DNA from: Lophium mytilinum
Taxonomy: Eukaryota; Ascomycota; Dothideomycetes; Mytilinidiales; Mytilinidiaceae
Reading direction: 5' to 3'
Length of the DNA: 64,000 nt
Assembly: GCA_010093605.1 (NCBI GenBank)
Contig: MU004195.1
Coordinates: 1,259,736 to 1,323,735 of the forward strand
Shown: positions 60,615-64,000 of the stretch, one piece after another
How the letters are laid out: the number at the start of each line of letters is the position of its first letter
Numbering within the stretch: position 1 is the stretch's first letter
Notes under the pieces: generated by a model
The model's database searches: none
Told to the model about the DNA's origin: nothing
Seen by the model: the letters and a program-made list of their open reading frames with translations, nothing else
Translations under genes and position numbers: made by a program

Positions 60615-61725
60615 TCAACCTCCCCTCGGCGGAGGCGGCCTCATCAGCCGATTCCTAAACGCATTCCCCAGCCCAGGCCCCCTCGCCGCAGCAGGAGAAC
60701 TCCCCACAAACGAGCTCCCTCCCATCATGGAGCTCCCATCTTCACTAAACATACTCGTCCTCGCAGCAGCGCCACTTCTCGCCCCCAGCCTCCTCCCACT
60801 CTGCGGCCTATTGATACCACTCCTCCTCCCCTCGAAGCTCATCTCCTCCATCTCGGAGCTCTCATCCTCCAGCTCGGTATCCGTATGCTGATAGCTCCCC
60901 GCCTCCGGCACATCATCATCCAAATCCCGCTCATCCTGCAGCACGCCCGCCATATCCGCCTCCTCCATCTCCAGCATCTGCTCGACATCCGCCTGCACCA
61001 TGCTGCCCTCAATAAAAGAGTCCTCATTAAACGTCATCTCGGCCTCCGTCTGCTCAAGCCCATCCTCGCTCCCCATCTCGCTCGTGCTCTGCACCTCATC
61101 GCTGTCTTCGGCCTCCGCTTCGGGCACCTCGTCGTCCAGATCCCGCTCTTCCTCATCTCCGTCTCCCTCCTCTTCGCCGGCCTCCCGTTGCGCGGCAAGC
61201 TCCTCTGCTTCCTGGAGAGCAGCCATGTCGGCGAGCGCCTGCTCCCGCCGCGCGAGGATCTCTTGCTCCTCCCGCTCGGCTGCCTCGTCCATGGTTGCTT
61301 GGTATGTCTTCGGTACGCCTGGGGGACGGATCCAGCCCGCGCCGAAACGCCTCACATTCTGCTTGCGCTGGAGGATCGAGTTCTCATCCGCAGCTAAAGA
61401 CGCGAGGGTACTGCGCGTAGAGCCGGCATGGGTGTGGTGGGAGTGCGGGCGGCGTTGTTGCTGGTGGTGCGGTGGGGGCGCGTTGTTTGGGTCTGTGGAA
61501 GAGGAGACGGGGCTGTCGAGGGAGCTAAGGCGGGAGGTTGGGTGGGAGGGCCAGAGGGTGGAGTCCTGCGGATTGAAGGTTAGAGGTCTGAAGTTTGAGG
61601 TTTCTGTTTGTAGAGTGTGTATGTAAGATTTCTGGGAGGGGCAATTCTAAGGCTGAAACCCGCAAGGGAGGCTGTGTTGGGGCGGGACTTACGTCGCGGG
61701 GTGTTATGAGGGGGAGGGAGAGCAT
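60615..61725 (-). CDS. apc15: anaphase-promoting complex subunit Apc15/Mnd2
   Basis: Small, largely disordered APC/C subunit that helps release the checkpoint complex. Exons 61725-61693 and 61565-60615 give 327 residues. The N-terminus MLSLPLITPRDDSTLWPSHP is the family hallmark. It is followed by QRKQNVRRFGAGWIRPPGV and ATMDEAAEREEQEILARREQ, typical of fungal Apc15. The acidic middle carries the RDLDDD-type APC15 motif twice (ERDLDDEVPEAE and ERDLDDDVPEAG), suggesting internal duplication. The C-terminus is Gly-Arg-Pro-rich. The intron is 127 nt. Confident family call. Confidence 0.88.
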
Positions 61726-62437
61726 TGTGGATTGTAGTTTGTTTGTGTGTATGAGAGGGTGGTGGTGGGAGGGAAGTTGCTGGGTTGAGCTTCACGACAT
61801 TGAAGATGTTGTCAGGGAATAGAGTTGTGGAGTAGGTAGAAGTAGGAACAAACACGAAACAAACACCTGGGCATGCTTGCAAGCATCGCCAAGCTAGCTA
61901 TGTAAGAGGTCTCGCCGTTGGTGCTGCAGTAGGCTAGCCGGCCGCCAGTATAGACAGGATCATCATGCTAATTGCGGCCAATCAGCATGGGCGTGAACGC
62001 AGCGTGCTCGATTGGTGAGGCTCCCATGCTCCCTTACCTCGCACCTCGCACCCATGGCTCCAACACTCCAGCACCGGCTATATCATCAGTGCCCGCTGCT
62101 CTGGAACCGTCCCAAGCTTGACTTTCCATTGTTCCTCTCGCTTCTCCTCTCGAAAAAGTAGCCTCGTGTCAGTTCGTTCCGAGGAAACACTCGACTTTAC
62201 GGATACTCCTCCGACTTGGCTTCCATAAAGCTCCTCCAATCCCACCGCTGTCACCTCTTTTCGACTCCCGCTATCGTTCCAGCTACAGCTTCTACTCCAC
62301 CATCGCTCTCGAACCCAAAAAAACACAAAAAGCCGCGGCCGTACCCGCAATAGCGCTCACTACCCCAGCGTCCTCCAAACTTATTTCAACCACCACTACT
62401 TCGCACCCACCACCAAACCCCCTCAATCAACTTCAAA
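61726..62437. promoter_or_regulatory. divergent intergenic region between apc15 and the secreted-protein gene
   Basis: Contains CT-rich leader sequence on the right and an ATTGG/CCAAT pair near 61977-62013. No other gene seen. Confidence 0.4.
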
Positions 62438-62716
62438 ATGAAACTCCCAACCACAGCCCTCCTTCTCACAACCACCACACTCACCTCCGCCCTCGCCCTC
62501 CCCCAACTCCAACTCAACCTCCACCGCTCCACCACCGCAACCTCGGCCTCACCAACCCGCCCCATCCCCCAGCTCCCCATGCACACAACCGCCCTCATGG
62601 CCGGCGCAGCCTGGACGCCCGCCGCAAACCCCTCGCCCACTTCAGGCACCCCTCAGGCGCCCACCTCGGCGCCAACGAGCTCGACAAAGCCAGGAAAAGA
62701 GTGGCGGGATTTATGA
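62438..62716 (+). CDS. small secreted protein, Thr/Pro-rich, no known domain
   Basis: A 92-residue open frame with a convincing signal peptide at residues 1-20 (MKLPTTALLLTTTTLTSALA), cleaved near ALA/LPQ. The mature part is rich in Thr, Pro and Ser with no cysteine, so it is unlike disulfide-rich effectors. CAAAATG start context and a CT-rich leader support transcription. The hydroxyl-rich composition suggests O-glycosylation. I cannot assign a function. It could be a fragment of a longer spliced gene, because the frame ends within GC-rich sequence. Confidence 0.5.
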   Translation: MKLPTTALLLTTTTLTSALALPQLQLNLHRSTTATSASPTRPIPQLPMHTTALMAGAAWTPAANPSPTSGTPQAPTSAPTSSTKPGKEWRDL

Positions 62717-63538
62717 CCGCAGCCATTCGCAGTTCTCTCAACGCATGTACGTTTTGAACTATCCTTCGAGTAAAAAAAGACTAGGGGCATTCCCAAAGCC
62801 CCATCATGGCCTTCCCAAATCCCCATACCAGTTTTCCCAAAAACGCGGTCGCGCGACAGCCCGCACCGCAGAATGACGGAGGCGGCTTGTCCAGCTAGTT
62901 CTAGTCGATTGCGATTTTGCCCTGCAGCGCGCTAACGCGGTCTAGACAGGCTGGTTGACAGCGCACTAATCAACCTTTTTCCACGGGTTGACGTCAAAAG
63001 GGGTTCAGAAGCTGAAGCAGTCTGGATTTTCGCGTTCTTGGTTGCCTGGTGGTCGGTCGGTCTGACATGCATTGCATTACAATAGGAGGAGGTATACCCA
63101 TGTTTGATCGGTTCGGCGCTACTGGAGTTTGCTCTTCTGGGGAATGGAGTGTCAGCTTTTCATGACGCAAGGATCAGGGCGGGGCGTCGGGATTCGGGTT
63201 TACATAGCGAGGCGTTTTTGGAGTTTTGAGAATTGCAGGGGCTGGATGTTTTGCATTAGGGGGATTGGATGGGTGTGTACATGAAGGAGTCGACAGGGCT
63301 GCGGAAAAGAGCACAAGAATCACGGAGAGTTCTGGTATTCATGTGGAACGTGTATTCTAGACATGTACCCAGTCTATACGGATTCTCCTCTTAAACGGAT
63401 AGCAAAGCTACCGCTCTGCGCATTTTGATCAAGCACATCGTCCACTTCTCAGGGAATATCTACTCAACGCAAAACACTAGCAAAGGCACCGCCATATGCC
63501 CACTAATGACACAACTCATCGAGCCATACAGACGACCT
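62717..63538. other. intergenic region, nothing recognised
   Basis: Two short CCC-AAA-type repeats (CTTCCCAAA / TTTTCCCAAA around 62790-62840) are the only structure noticed. Confidence 0.4.
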
Positions 63539-64000
63539 CTACTCCAAATACCCGTTCGCCTTCAACCACTCCCGAATAACCGCCTCATCCCGCTTCCGAT
63601 ACGTAGCCTGTCCAAGAATCGTATCATTAACAACCGCCAGGCCGCGATCAAAGCCCCTAACGTCCTTATCCTTGAAGAACGCCCTAATCTCATCCGCCAC
63701 CTCAAAGCTCGCGAACTTAGCCAAGCCCGCCCGCAAGAAGCGCTCCAGCACCACCATGTTGCCGCTGAGGAGCGGGAACACAGTCTGGTCCCAGTTGTCG
63801 CGGACGTACTTCCAGAGCTCGTAGCGCACGTTTGCGTTGTTGGCCATGGCGATGCCGCCCGAGTGCTTGTCCTGTACCGCCACTGACGACGAGAAGAGGA
63901 AGGTGAGGAACTCTTGGGCGAGCTCGGGGGTCTGCACGCGGCCGAGGGACTGGAGGCAGATTTCTTTGCCGTCGATGGAGGTTGTGGTGGTGTATTCCTT
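63539..64000 (-). CDS. M1-family zinc aminopeptidase, C-terminal fragment (runs off the right edge)
   Basis: The last 153 residues of a large metallopeptidase. The frame is open to the window edge. The segment EICLQSLGRVQTPELAQEFL, then HSGGIAMANNANVRYELWKY and VRDNW, then VLERFLRAGLAKFASFE, is the ERAP1-type helical C-terminal domain found in fungal Ape2/Aap1 aminopeptidases. It lacks the HExxH catalytic domain only because that part lies outside the window. Probably a cytosolic or vacuolar peptide-processing enzyme. Family is well supported, exact orthologue less so. Confidence 0.85.
   Translation of the reverse strand, partial: KEYTTTTSIDGKEICLQSLGRVQTPELAQEFLTFLFSSSVAVQDKHSGGIAMANNANVRYELWKYVRDNWDQTVFPLLSGNMVVLERFLRAGLAKFASFEVADEIRAFFKDKDVRGFDRGLAVVNDTILGQATYRKRDEAVIREWLKANGYLE

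Overview
The window is nuclear DNA of a filamentous ascomycete (Pezizomycotina). Nearly all genes are split by short introns (about 45-100 nt) with GTAAGT/GTATGT-like donors and CTAAC/CTGAC-like branch sites. The gene set includes fungal Zn2Cys6 regulators, Mid1, Yme2, Chz1, an NADH-type glutamate synthase and a 78-kDa complex I subunit. I rebuilt exon structures by joining conserved reading frames, so every splice site is a prediction. Species and class cannot be fixed from sequence alone.

Left flank (1-6700): 3' end of glutamate synthase, then a repeat field (a 66-bp tandem repeat and a roughly 160-bp repeat carrying hairpins), the Ctf4/Mcl1 replication factor, and an F-box-like hypothetical gene.

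Central accessory block (about 6900-32400): a ring-cleavage dioxygenase/glyoxalase-family gene interrupted by one TAG codon, a Zn2Cys6 regulator, two flavin monooxygenases, two SnoaL/NTF2-fold proteins, an acetoacetyl-CoA synthetase ending in the peroxisomal tripeptide AKL, a short-chain dehydrogenase, a DUF3237 protein, two cytochrome P450s and an AttH-like protein. A phosphatidylinositol synthase sits inside the block. No polyketide synthase, NRPS or terpene cyclase is present, so this looks more like a catabolic or tailoring cluster for an aromatic or cyclic compound than a classical biosynthetic cluster. Several of its promoters share an 11-bp direct-repeat element, CCG-RSCT-CCG-R, which suggests a common regulator. 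This is the most interesting part of the window.

Right half (33400-64000): conserved housekeeping genes: Chz1 (H2A.Z chaperone), Iws1/Spn1, Nuo78, O-acetylhomoserine sulfhydrylase, a long-chain acyl-CoA synthetase (also ending AKL), an F-box protein, Mid1, Spt4, PP5-type phosphatase Ppt1, Yme2, Apc15/Mnd2, a small secreted protein, and the 3' end of an M1 aminopeptidase running off the right edge.
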